Assembly: GCA_900696625.1 (NCBI GenBank)
Contig: CAADGU010000352.1
Location: 1 to 35,163 of the forward strand
Source of the DNA: an uncultured Chloroflexota bacterium
Lineage (GTDB): Bacteria > Chloroflexota > Anaerolineae > Promineifilales > Promineifilaceae
Direction: 5' to 3'
DNA length: 35,163 nt
Shown here: positions 7,876 to 15,495 of the stretch, one piece after another
Numbering within the stretch: the stretch's first letter is position 1
Layout: every line of letters starts with the position of its first letter
Translations under genes and position numbers: made by a program
The notes under the pieces: generated by a model
The model's database searches: none
Told to the model about the DNA's origin: nothing
Seen by the model: the letters and a program-made list of their open reading frames with translations, nothing else

Positions 7876-9651
7876 ATGACCACCAAACTGGAGTTTCTGA
7901 AAAACTATCACCTGTTCAAAGAGCTAGACCCGGAAGACCTGGCCGATCTGGCGGCGCTGGTGGAAGAGTACGAGTACCGTGATGGCACGGTCGTGGCCTA
8001 TCAGCGTGACGCCGCCGACAGCCTGTTCATTGTCAAAAGTGGCCGGCTCTATGCCAAAACAGTTGAGCGGGGTATTGTCACCCAAACCCGCCATTATTTG
8101 CCTGGCGATTATTTTGGCCTCGATTGGCTTTTTGCGCCCCATGTACACCCGGCGGCCATTCAAGCCAAAGCGCAAGATGATCGCCCGGTGCGCTTATTGG
8201 TATTGCGCAGCCGTAACTTTTTGCCATACCTGAGTGGTCATCACGATGTCATTGATGCCCTGGAGCCGGTGTACGATGCTACCGACACGCGGGTCGCCGG
8301 TTTCCCAGAAGAGCAGTACGCCGAAGCGCTCAAGATGAGAGCCAAACGTGACCGGCGCAGCAACACCATGAAAATACTGCCGGATGAGTTGATTGAGTTT
8401 ATTGATCGGCGGAGCGGCTGGTATTTGTTTGTGCGCCTGATCCCGGCCCTTCTCGGTTTCTTGTTGGTTACGGTATTGCCTTTTACATTTCTAACCAGTC
8501 AGCCACCGGGGTCTATTCTCTATAACATGCAGTTTTGGTGTCCCGGCGCCTTGTCACTTTTTATGATTGCCTGGGGGCTGTTTCGCTTTTTCGACTGGAG
8601 AAATGATTATTTTATTGTAACCAACCGGCGGGTCATTCACCGTGAATTTAACTTACGCGCCTTTAGGGTTGACATAAAAATAGCGCGGATTGATCAGATT
8701 CAAAGTGTGACCGTGTTAAAACCATCTTTGCTGGCTAACTTGTTTAAGTTTGGCACTGTCAAGCTGACGACGGCTTCGCAATATGGGGTGATTCTATTTG
8801 ACAATATCAGCCAGCCAAAGCGGGTGGCCGAGGTGCTGGACCGGCTGACAAAGCGCGTCAGCACGTTGGATGCCAGCCGGGAGCAGACGCTGGTGCGCCG
8901 CTCAATTGAGTCCTATTTTGGCTTTGACCAGCCTTATGAGCTGGTAGGGGAAGAAAGTACCGGCGCGGCCGATGCTGAGCCGGAAAAGTTGGGCTGCTGG
9001 GGCACAATTATGCACCGTTATCGGTGGCGCATGGAAGAAGATGGCGTGATTACCTACCACAAGCATTTCCTGGTGGCGCTGGGGGCTATGTTTTGGCCGC
9101 TGCTGATTGGCACTATTATCGCCGTGCTGGCTTTTTTTGCGGTTCGTTATAATTTGGTGACCTGGCAGTTGGGTGCTGGGGTTTTGTCGCCCATTTATTT
9201 CGTTTTGTTGTTATGGCTTGTTTGGGATTTGGAAAATTGGCGCAATGATTTGTATCAGTTAGACGGCCGTTTCATATTTGACATTGACCGGCTGCCCTTT
9301 GGTTTTGGCGAGAGCCGCAAGCAGGCATCGTTGCAAAATATCCAAAACGTGAAAGCGTATACGCCAGGGCTGCTTCACACCATTTTTAATTATGGTTTTG
9401 TGGAGGTGGAAACGGCAGGTGTGGATAGCAACATTGTGTTTGAGCATGTGCCGTTTCCGGGGGTGATTCAGAGTGATATTTTCCAACAAATTGAGGAGAT
9501 GAAACAGCGCCAGCGCGAGGCGGAAGATACCCGCCGCCATAAATCCTTTGCTGTGCTGCTGGATGTGTACAAACAAGAAGAGGAGCAAGGCCGGATGCCC
9601 CGCCGCACTCCGCCGCCGCCACCGTGGGAAGATGAGGACGACGAAGAGTAG
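7876..9651 (+). CDS. Cyclic-nucleotide-binding domain protein with two membrane/bacterial-PH-like units
   Basis: A 591-residue protein. Residues ~1-120 form a cNMP-binding beta-barrel (FLKNYHLFKELDPEDLADLA; SLFIVKSGRLY; LPGDYFGLDWLF). Two similar units follow, each with a pair of membrane helices and then a bacterial PH-like domain. The first is around residues 180-345 (YFIVTNRRVIHREF; IARIDQIQSV). The second is around 390-545 (LYQLDGRFIFDIDRLPFGFGESRKQASLQNIQNVKAYTPG). Each helix pair ends in a DWRND/NWRND motif. The tail is a charged coiled coil ending in a PPPPP-acidic segment. A likely role is membrane-anchored sensing of a nucleotide or phospholipid signal. The PGDYFG segment suggests ligand binding, but which nucleotide cannot be told. 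Only one ACGGCCGT copy lies in 1.8 kb. No good SD precedes the ATG at 7876. Confidence 0.8.
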   Translation: MTTKLEFLKNYHLFKELDPEDLADLAALVEEYEYRDGTVVAYQRDAADSLFIVKSGRLYAKTVERGIVTQTRHYLPGDYFGLDWLFAPHVHPAAIQAKAQDDRPVRLLVLRSRNFLPYLSGHHDVIDALEPVYDATDTRVAGFPEEQYAEALKMRAKRDRRSNTMKILPDELIEFIDRRSGWYLFVRLIPALLGFLLVTVLPFTFLTSQPPGSILYNMQFWCPGALSLFMIAWGLFRFFDWRNDYFIVTNRRVIHREFNLRAFRVDIKIARIDQIQSVTVLKPSLLANLFKFGTVKLTTASQYGVILFDNISQPKRVAEVLDRLTKRVSTLDASREQTLVRRSIESYFGFDQPYELVGEESTGAADAEPEKLGCWGTIMHRYRWRMEEDGVITYHKHFLVALGAMFWPLLIGTIIAVLAFFAVRYNLVTWQLGAGVLSPIYFVLLLWLVWDLENWRNDLYQLDGRFIFDIDRLPFGFGESRKQASLQNIQNVKAYTPGLLHTIFNYGFVEVETAGVDSNIVFEHVPFPGVIQSDIFQQIEEMKQRQREAEDTRRHKSFAVLLDVYKQEEEQGRMPRRTPPPPPWEDEDDEE

Positions 9652-9679
9652 AGACGTGGCATGCAACGTCTCTACTCTT
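9644..9679. terminator. Bidirectional hairpin terminator between converging genes
   Basis: A perfect 14-bp stem (AAGAGTAGAGACGT at 9644-9657, complement at 9666-9679) encloses an 8-nt loop. It overlaps the stop codons of both converging genes, 7876-9651 and 9672-12134, so one element ends both transcripts. A-rich and T-rich ends flank the stem on each strand. Confidence 0.75.
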
Positions 9680-12134
9680 GCACTGCCACCTGCCCCAAAA
9701 TAAACCGGTCGCCGTTGAGGTTGCCGTTGTTGTCTGAGATGTGCAGACGACGGCCGTTGACCATTTCATACAGCCCCACTTCAATCCAATAATCACCGGG
9801 TGGTAGTTCCGGGGGGATAACCAGCCGGTACGGGTCTAGCATTTGTTGGCCGGGCAGCCATTTGGGAATCCACAAATGGGTTGGCGTGGCCCCGCCCAAC
9901 GGGGTGTAATCCAGCGCCACGTAAGGCACATTGTTGCCGTCAATGAGATGCACAAACACAGTGTAGCTCTCTTCGGCTTTCGCCAGACTTTCCCATTCCA
10001 GGATGAGGTGGATGACATCGCCAGGTTGGGCAGTGATGGGATTTGACCAGGGAGCGCGGGCAGTACGGCCGTTGGCCCAACCCGTTGCCCCCACCAGCCC
10101 CATCCGCTGCCGGAAGTTTGCCAGCAGGTGATCCGTGTTTGGGGGATTGGCTTGTGGTGTTACTGTCAGGCTGCCCATTGTCAGTTGGGCCGGGTATTCC
10201 TCATCCCGGCTGAGATTTTTCAGGCTGACCGTTACGGGGTAGTCGCCGCCGGGCAAATCGTGTGGTAGGGCAAAATCGAAGCGTTCCACAATCACTTCGC
10301 CAGGCCACCAGGCCGGGGTGATCAGGTGGCTGTCGGTGGTAAATTCATAACGAATGGCATTTTCTCCTGCGCCTACGGTGATGACCGGGACATAATAATC
10401 GCTTGTGCCTTGCGGTGCGCGCATAGCCAGGGTGAGGGGCACAAAATCGCCGGCAGTCACGGCCGTGTCCGGCAATGAATATCCCACTATCTCAATATCC
10501 GCCCCTGTTAGCGCCGCAGGCGTTAATTCCGGCGGCAGGGTTTCATCACCTGGTTCTAAGACCTGGTAAAAGGAGCCAGACGGCCGTAGCCGAAACTCCG
10601 TCCCGGCAATAGCGTTCGGGCGGAAATTACTCAGGTAAACCGGGCCGCCGGGCAGGAAACGGAAGATCGCTTCCAGCCAGGGGTTAGCGCCGCCGGTGGA
10701 GATGAATTCGGGGCGCACATCGGCGGGGTTGGGCCAACGGCCGTCTACCCATTGCGCGTACCATAGCGGTGTCATATGCTCCCAATCATTCAGCAGCACC
10801 GCTCCCTCTCCCTGCCCGACAAACTGGTCAAACACGGCGTTTACATAACGCTGCGCCTCATCATAATCCTGCAGCGAAACAATCGGCGCATTCCGGGCAA
10901 ATTGATAAACCGGCCCGACCAGGAAAAATAAAACAAGAACAAAGGTGGATATGGCAACGGCCGTTTGCTCCCCTCTGCGCCGCAGCGTCTCGGCGTTAAA
11001 AACAGCCCACAGCAAGCCAAATAGCCCAATCCCTGCCCACAACCCCACCACGGCCAACGGCCCAATCAGATACGCCATAATGTCTTGCGCCCGCAGGCTG
11101 ATGACAAAGGCGTAAGTGCCCAGGGCGGGCAAGGTGTAGAGGATGAGCAGGTGAGCAGGTGATGGGGTGAGGGGGTGTTCGCTTGCCACCTGCCACCGGC
11201 CACTTGCCACCCAAAGCAGCCAGCCAAAACCGAAGATCGCCAGCAGGATGGTGGGCAGGGTGTATTGCAGACGGAGCAGGGTCCAGAAGACAAGCTGGCG
11301 ATGGGGTAGTTCGGCCAGGGGGAAGGTGGGCAGGCTTTCCGTCAGGCCGCGCGCCAGCACATGCGCCAGGAAACCATCCAGGGTGTTCATGGTGGTGGGG
11401 CCAAAGCCGGGGTTCATGGGGCTGCGAATGGGGAAATACAGCCAGACCGTTAATCCTAACAGGGCAAAGGCGAACATTTTGAGCAATGTTTTCCAGTCAC
11501 GCAGGATGGACGGCCGTACCACTAAAATAAACAGCGCATACCCCACAAAACCAAACACGGTCAGCGGATGGTGCGTCACGCCCAACCCGGCGGAGAGGCA
11601 GAAGGCGTACAGCCAACGATCAGACGAGTCCTCATTCGTCTGATCGTTGGCCGCCCACCACTTCGTCAGGAAAAAGAGGTTTGCCAGCAGAAAGGTACCG
11701 GTGATGATGTGGGGGTTGGCATGGATGGAATGTTGCCAGTGGTTCACGGCCGTGCCCACCGACAGCCCGGCAAACAAAGCGGCTATTACACTCAAACCTG
11801 AGGGGTTTCGGGCAACCTTTGGTTGCCAACCGCTCAGGTTTTTGGTGGCGGTGTGGACCGTGCCAAACACAAACAGCGCTGCCAACGTCCCGCTCAAGGC
11901 TGCCAACAAATGCATCCGCCAGGCGATGCTGCCAATGGGCACTATCGTCTGGATCAATTTGCCCATTAGTGTGGTGAAAGCATAGCCAGGCGGATGAGCG
12001 ATGCCCAACATGTGGGCGACAAAGGTATATTCGGTCGGGTCGCCATAGACGGGCGTTTGCGCCAGGGTAAACAGGTAGCTGAGGAAAACAAACAACAACA
12101 GAACAAGAAGCGCCAGGCGGGGATGAAATTTCAT
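9672..12134 (-). CDS. DUF2723 (protein O-mannosyltransferase-like) membrane protein with beta-sandwich tail
   Basis: An 820-residue protein. The N-terminus shows the DUF2723/TMEM260 pattern (TPVYGDPTEYTFVAHMLGIAHPPGY), with an acidic loop after the first helix as in GT-C glycosyltransferases. About ten membrane helices extend to residue ~430. The C-terminal ~380 residues are extracytoplasmic and end in beta-sandwich modules (LILEWESL...YTVFVHLIDG...GDYWIEVGLYE) like those of the other two large membrane proteins here. It follows the GT4 gene by 17 bp, and its start codon and ribosome-binding AAGGA lie inside a heptamer array. Three repeats are embedded in the coding region (11143-11210, 11613-11650, 11794-11841). 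It probably transfers sugars from a lipid carrier to a surface glycan or protein; the acceptor is unknown. Confidence 0.78.
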   Translation of the reverse strand: MKFHPRLALLVLLLFVFLSYLFTLAQTPVYGDPTEYTFVAHMLGIAHPPGYAFTTLMGKLIQTIVPIGSIAWRMHLLAALSGTLAALFVFGTVHTATKNLSGWQPKVARNPSGLSVIAALFAGLSVGTAVNHWQHSIHANPHIITGTFLLANLFFLTKWWAANDQTNEDSSDRWLYAFCLSAGLGVTHHPLTVFGFVGYALFILVVRPSILRDWKTLLKMFAFALLGLTVWLYFPIRSPMNPGFGPTTMNTLDGFLAHVLARGLTESLPTFPLAELPHRQLVFWTLLRLQYTLPTILLAIFGFGWLLWVASGRWQVASEHPLTPSPAHLLILYTLPALGTYAFVISLRAQDIMAYLIGPLAVVGLWAGIGLFGLLWAVFNAETLRRRGEQTAVAISTFVLVLFFLVGPVYQFARNAPIVSLQDYDEAQRYVNAVFDQFVGQGEGAVLLNDWEHMTPLWYAQWVDGRWPNPADVRPEFISTGGANPWLEAIFRFLPGGPVYLSNFRPNAIAGTEFRLRPSGSFYQVLEPGDETLPPELTPAALTGADIEIVGYSLPDTAVTAGDFVPLTLAMRAPQGTSDYYVPVITVGAGENAIRYEFTTDSHLITPAWWPGEVIVERFDFALPHDLPGGDYPVTVSLKNLSRDEEYPAQLTMGSLTVTPQANPPNTDHLLANFRQRMGLVGATGWANGRTARAPWSNPITAQPGDVIHLILEWESLAKAEESYTVFVHLIDGNNVPYVALDYTPLGGATPTHLWIPKWLPGQQMLDPYRLVIPPELPPGDYWIEVGLYEMVNGRRLHISDNNGNLNGDRFILGQVAVQE
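11143..11210. repeat. Octamer array followed by heptamer array, inside the DUF2723 gene
   Basis: Five 8-nt units of GTGAGCAG/GTGAGGGG type (11143-11182) run directly into four 7-nt units of TTGCCAC/CTGCCAC type (11183-11210). The octamer part, read on the gene strand, has the same unit order and the same end unit CTGCTCAT as the array at 24300-24339. It encodes the same peptide core TPSPxHLLIL. Confidence 0.82.
11613..11650. repeat. Perfect 15-bp inverted repeat inside the DUF2723 gene
   Basis: The arms 11613-11627 and 11636-11650 (CCAACGATCAGACGA and its complement) enclose an 8-nt loop. The stem lies in coding sequence for a hydrophilic loop (ANDQTNEDSSDRW) between membrane helices. Such a long perfect stem is not needed by the protein sequence and looks inserted. 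Confidence 0.75.
11794..11841. repeat. Nested inverted repeat inside the DUF2723 gene
   Basis: The outer arms are AAACCTGAGGGGTT (11794-11807) and 11828-11841, complementary except for one base. The inner arms GGCAACC (11811-11817) and GGTTGCC (11821-11827) are perfect around TTT. The whole 48 bp folds as one stem. It codes for a cytoplasmic or periplasmic loop (WQPKVARNPSGLS). Confidence 0.75.
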
Positions 12135-12157
12135 AATTCATCCTTCATCATTCATAA
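12130..12157. repeat. Heptamer array forming a gene junction (stop, SD and start)
   Basis: Four 7-nt units (TTCATAA, TTCATCC, TTCATCA, TTCATAA). On the minus strand the first unit read provides the TGA stop of the GT4 gene (12152-12154), the third contains the AAGGA ribosome-binding sequence, and the last provides the ATG of the DUF2723 gene (12132-12134). The repeat therefore builds the whole translational junction. Confidence 0.8.
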
Positions 12158-13279
12158 TTCCCGCAGCAGTTGGTCATAAATGATAATGGTTTCCTGAGCG
12201 GCGCGCGCCCAGCTAAATTGGGCGGCCTGGGTGAAGCCAAGCTGTTGGCGGTGATGGTACTCATCTTTATCGGTGAGCAGACGGTGGATCACGGCCGTCA
12301 TTTCCTCTACATTTTCCGGGTCAAAATAGACCGCTGCGGTGCCGCCCACTTCTGGGTGGCTGCTGGTGCGGCTGGCGGCCACCACCTGCCCACAGGCCAT
12401 ATGTTCCAGGATGGGCAGGCCAAAGCCTTCATACAGGCTTGGCTGCACGGCCAGATCGGCGGCGGCCAGGATGGCCGGTAAGTCTTCATCGGGAATCCAG
12501 CCCAGGGTGTGTACGGCCGTTTGCAATCCATCCCGCTCAATCTTGGCGAAGAAATCATCATACAGCCACCCTTTGCCCCCGACCAGGACGAGGGACAAAT
12601 TGGGGAGGGTCTGGCGGAGAGTGCGGAGCGCATCAAGCAGCCGGTTGAGATTTTTACGCGGCTCGATGGTACTCAGGTGTACAAGGAACCTTTCAGGTAA
12701 CTGGTATGTCTGTTTAATGTGGGCGACCCTGGTCGGGGGCGTGGGTTTGAACAGGGAAGAGGGCGCCTCATACACGACATGAATTTTAGCCGGGTCAATG
12801 CCATATTGTTTGACGATGTCTTGCTTTGTTGCCTGCGAAACGGCAATGATGGCGTCGGCGCGGCGGCAGTAAAGCGGCATGGCTAGATTCAAATACCAGT
12901 GGTTGAGCTTCTTGTGGTAGATGGGAAATAGTTTGTAGATGAGGTCATGCACGGTGAGTACGGTGGGAATGCCGGGCAAAGGCAGCAGCAGATGTTCGGT
13001 GCTGTGAAACAGCCGGGCGTCGGGGATGAGCCGGTTAAAGCCGATATGCGCCCACTGCCCGGCCAAAACAGCGGCGCGCCAGGGTTTGTAGCCGCAGTGA
13101 ATGGTACGTTGGGGAACGTGCGTGGGGAGGATGTGGGGGTAACGGCCGTTTTTGCCCAGATTATAAAAGAGGGCAAAACGTTCTGGCTGTGCCTGGATGA
13201 GGGCCGCTGCCAATGATTCACTGTAGCGCCCCAACCCGGTTTTGCTGTGGACGGCGGCGGAGATGTCTATGTAATCCAT
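12152..13279 (-). CDS. GT4-family glycosyltransferase
   Basis: A 375-residue cytoplasmic, GT-B-fold glycosyltransferase of family 4. N-terminal GLGRYSESLAAAL is the usual acceptor-side glycine loop. The C-terminal half has the family signature STIEPRKNLNRLLDA, LVLVGGKGW, LGWIPDEDLPAILAAADL and the E-x7-E pair Glu284/Glu292 in YEGFGLPILEHMACG, which binds the nucleotide sugar. The annotated frame could be extended 17 codons to 13330, but those codons are only a heptamer array (RPITHHASRITHH), so ATG 13279 is preferred. No ribosome-binding site is visible before it because the array abuts it. It lies between an epimerase and a DUF2723 membrane protein, fitting stepwise assembly of a surface glycan. 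A mannosyl- or glucosyltransferase is likely; donor and acceptor are unknown. Confidence 0.88.
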   Translation of the reverse strand: MDYIDISAAVHSKTGLGRYSESLAAALIQAQPERFALFYNLGKNGRYPHILPTHVPQRTIHCGYKPWRAAVLAGQWAHIGFNRLIPDARLFHSTEHLLLPLPGIPTVLTVHDLIYKLFPIYHKKLNHWYLNLAMPLYCRRADAIIAVSQATKQDIVKQYGIDPAKIHVVYEAPSSLFKPTPPTRVAHIKQTYQLPERFLVHLSTIEPRKNLNRLLDALRTLRQTLPNLSLVLVGGKGWLYDDFFAKIERDGLQTAVHTLGWIPDEDLPAILAAADLAVQPSLYEGFGLPILEHMACGQVVAASRTSSHPEVGGTAAVYFDPENVEEMTAVIHRLLTDKDEYHHRQQLGFTQAAQFSWARAAQETIIIYDQLLREL

Positions 13280-13282
13280 TTG

Positions 13283-13352
13283 GTGATGCGTGATGCGTGA
13301 TGCGTGATGCGTAATCGGTCTTCGTCTCACGCATCACGTGTCACGCATCACG
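13283..13352. repeat. Heptanucleotide array folded as hairpin between epimerase and GT4 genes
   Basis: Ten 7-nt units fill exactly 70 bp: GTGATGC four times on the left, complementary CATCACG-type units on the right, and a short diverged centre. The halves pair. The stop codon of the epimerase gene (13348-13350) lies in the last unit, and the GT4 start codon is 4 bp beyond the first. The architecture matches the array at 659-728. Confidence 0.85.
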
Positions 13353-14298
13353 GGTTTTTCGTCCACCAATCCAGCGACCAGGCTACCGCTTTGGCAATGC
13401 CTTCACGCAGGGGGGTCTGGGGCGTGTAGTCCAGCAGGGCGCGGGCTTTGCCCACGTTGGCGACGTAATGGGTGACTTCGCCCACGCGGGAGGGTTCGAT
13501 GGTTATGCCGGGTGTTTTGCCTAATTCTGCGCCGATGAAACGGGCCATGTCTACCAGGCTGTTGCCCTGCCCGTAGGCCAGGTTGATGGTGTGGTTGCTC
13601 ATTTGCCCACTGACCAATCGCTCAATGCCCCGGTAGACGCCGCTGACGCAGTCGTCAATGTAGGTGAAGTCCAGCACTTTGTCCTGACCATAAATGGTGA
13701 TGGGACGGCCGTGCTGAATTTCGCGGATGAAATAGGGGATGACGCGCAACATACGTTCGATGTCGTTGTCGTAACGGCCGTAGACGTTGCTGAAGCGAAA
13801 TACCAGATATTTCAGCCCATAACATTGGGCATAGGAATAGATGAGCGCCTCGCCGGAGATTTTGCTGGCGGAGTAGGGGCTTTCCGTAAAGGCAAAGTCG
13901 GCGTAGGACTCTTCGGTAATATAGCGGTGGATGTCACCATACACTTCCCGCGAGCTGCTGAAGATGATGGGGATGTCATGCTGGCGGCAAAATTCCAACA
14001 CGTTAAAGGTCATGGTGATGTTTTCCAGGGCGCGGTGGGGCTGCTGCACCAGTTCATGCACTTTGGCATGAGCGGCAAAGTGGACAACGGCGTCCAGGTC
14101 GGGTGGATATTCCACGTTGCCAATGCCCTTGTCAAAATCACGATGGGGGGCGCTGAGGTCTTGCAGCAAGGTTTCAATGGCGGTCGTCCAGGTGTTTGGC
14201 CGTTTGTCTATGCCAAAAACGTAGTGGCCTCTTTCTTGCAAGTAGAGGCCCAGATTGGTGCCAATTTGGCCGCTGGAGCCGGTGATCAAAATGCGCAT
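13348..14298 (-). CDS. NAD-dependent epimerase/dehydratase (extended SDR)
   Basis: A 316-residue protein with the complete extended short-chain dehydrogenase pattern. Gly7-Ser-Ser-Gly-Gln-Ile-Gly13 binds NAD(P). HFAAHAKVHE lies near residue 73, IIFSSSREVYG carries the catalytic Ser near 115, and Tyr142/Lys146 sit in SPYSASK. FRFSNVYGRYD and the C-terminal substrate region follow the UDP-glucose 4-epimerase/dTDP-glucose dehydratase branch, which interconverts nucleotide sugars in the cytoplasm. The ATG at 14298 has GAGGAAA upstream. It starts the minus-strand glycan set, followed by a GT4 glycosyltransferase and a DUF2723 protein. The exact sugar cannot be assigned. Confidence 0.88.
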   Translation of the reverse strand: MRILITGSSGQIGTNLGLYLQERGHYVFGIDKRPNTWTTAIETLLQDLSAPHRDFDKGIGNVEYPPDLDAVVHFAAHAKVHELVQQPHRALENITMTFNVLEFCRQHDIPIIFSSSREVYGDIHRYITEESYADFAFTESPYSASKISGEALIYSYAQCYGLKYLVFRFSNVYGRYDNDIERMLRVIPYFIREIQHGRPITIYGQDKVLDFTYIDDCVSGVYRGIERLVSGQMSNHTINLAYGQGNSLVDMARFIGAELGKTPGITIEPSRVGEVTHYVANVGKARALLDYTPQTPLREGIAKAVAWSLDWWTKNP

Positions 14299-14373
14299 GG
14301 TTGTGTTTCCTCTATTTGTTTTATCCGGCGCATTGTAGAGCGGATTGGGGTAACGGACAAGTTGAGCGTTATG

Positions 14374-15495
14374 TTAAGTTTTGGCACGGAGGGCGGTGGA
14401 GGAAATATCCAGGCGGAAAGGTAGCGGATGAAAGAGGCTGCTGAACTGAGCGGGGATAGGCAGATCGTATATGTTGTGAAAGAGGCCATCTTCCCCTAAG
14501 CGCCCGGCGACGAGAAAGGTGTTACCGAGCGATTGTATTTCATGCAGAGCGGCGAGGAGGTTGGCCGGATTATCCTGGTAGAAGCGGGGTTGCAGGATGC
14601 GTACGGCCGTGTCATACCCCACCACAAAGGGGATGCCCGGGTAGAGCCGAGCTTTTTCCACAAAAGTGGGGGCGGCGCTGGCAAAAATAGGCCAGCGCCC
14701 GGCAAATTGGGCCATCCGGTTGAGCAGGGTTTCGGGCGGAAGGGGTGGTTTGTCGGCGTTTACGGCCGTGCATTCAAACGCCACCGGTATACCCAGATGG
14801 TGGCTGGCTGCTTGTGCCAGTTGGGCGTGCCCCTGGTGCAGTGGGTTGAATGCGCCGGAGAGGATGGCGGCGGGCGGGGTGGTGAGGACACGGCCGTCGG
14901 CGCTGATACCGAAGTAAGCTGTTTCCCGGTTAGTGACTTGCCGGGCACAGAGGGCAAAGTCTGTTTCGGAAATCGTTAGATTGTCCGCAGGCAACAAATC
15001 CTGCACCAAACGCTCAGGCAGGGACATTGCCTGCGCCAGGCAATTTAACATAAGATTACTTATGAGCCGCTCCTCTTCTTCCCGGCTGCGTGCGCCTTTG
15101 GTCAGGTGCAAGTCTTGGGTAATCAGGTTTTGGGGCTGCCAGGCGGCGATGTGGGCATGATGCTCGCCCCGTTTGGGGTAGTCGGTGGTGATGGTGGCGG
15201 AGCAGGACAGGCCGAGGACAGCAGCAGCCGGCGCTAAAACACGTGCTCGTGAAAGCGCGCAACCAGCCAGGCATACGGCCGTGTCTTGGGCGACATGTTT
15301 TGCCGGGGTGTAGCCAAGAAAGCTGTCAAAAGAGGCGGCGCTATAAGGGACAATGGCTTCCAGCAAGGTACGGCTGGCCCCAGCCACCGCCAACAAATCG
15401 GCCAATGCCTGTGCGCCAGCCCCCGCTGTGACTAAAACAATCTGGTGCGGGTTATGGTGAATGGCAGTAATCAGGCAGCGCGTCTGGTCATTCAT
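14374..15495 (-). CDS. Fusion of CinA-like domain and NMN/NaMN adenylyltransferase-like domain
   Basis: A 373-residue protein. Residues ~1-150 resemble the CinA C-terminal (PncC, NMN amidohydrolase) fold: an LVTAGAGAQALADLLAVAGAS segment, VPYS near residues 49-52, and AxTxxYPKRG further on. Residues ~205-373 form a nucleotidyltransferase domain with ILSGAFNPLHQGH (HxGH at 220-223) and a late DISSTALR motif, as in NadD/NadM enzymes that adenylylate NMN or NaMN. If both halves work, NMN would be deamidated to NaMN and then joined to AMP, two steps of NAD salvage. The usual TAESCTGG motif of active PncC is altered (TAGAGAQA), so the first activity is doubtful. The start at 15495 overlaps the stop of the upstream gene (ATGAATGA), indicating translational coupling; a start at 15564 is less likely. 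Confidence 0.75.
   Translation of the reverse strand: MNDQTRCLITAIHHNPHQIVLVTAGAGAQALADLLAVAGASRTLLEAIVPYSAASFDSFLGYTPAKHVAQDTAVCLAGCALSRARVLAPAAAVLGLSCSATITTDYPKRGEHHAHIAAWQPQNLITQDLHLTKGARSREEEERLISNLMLNCLAQAMSLPERLVQDLLPADNLTISETDFALCARQVTNRETAYFGISADGRVLTTPPAAILSGAFNPLHQGHAQLAQAASHHLGIPVAFECTAVNADKPPLPPETLLNRMAQFAGRWPIFASAAPTFVEKARLYPGIPFVVGYDTAVRILQPRFYQDNPANLLAALHEIQSLGNTFLVAGRLGEDGLFHNIYDLPIPAQFSSLFHPLPFRLDISSTALRAKT

Noticed and set aside
13283-13352. Heptamer arrays as a CRISPR locus
   Set aside because: Units are 7-9 nt with no unique spacers, and no cas gene is present.
13591-14424. A 277-codon plus-strand ORF opposite the epimerase
   Set aside because: It mirrors the epimerase codons; the minus strand has the full SDR signature. 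It is a GC-driven shadow frame.
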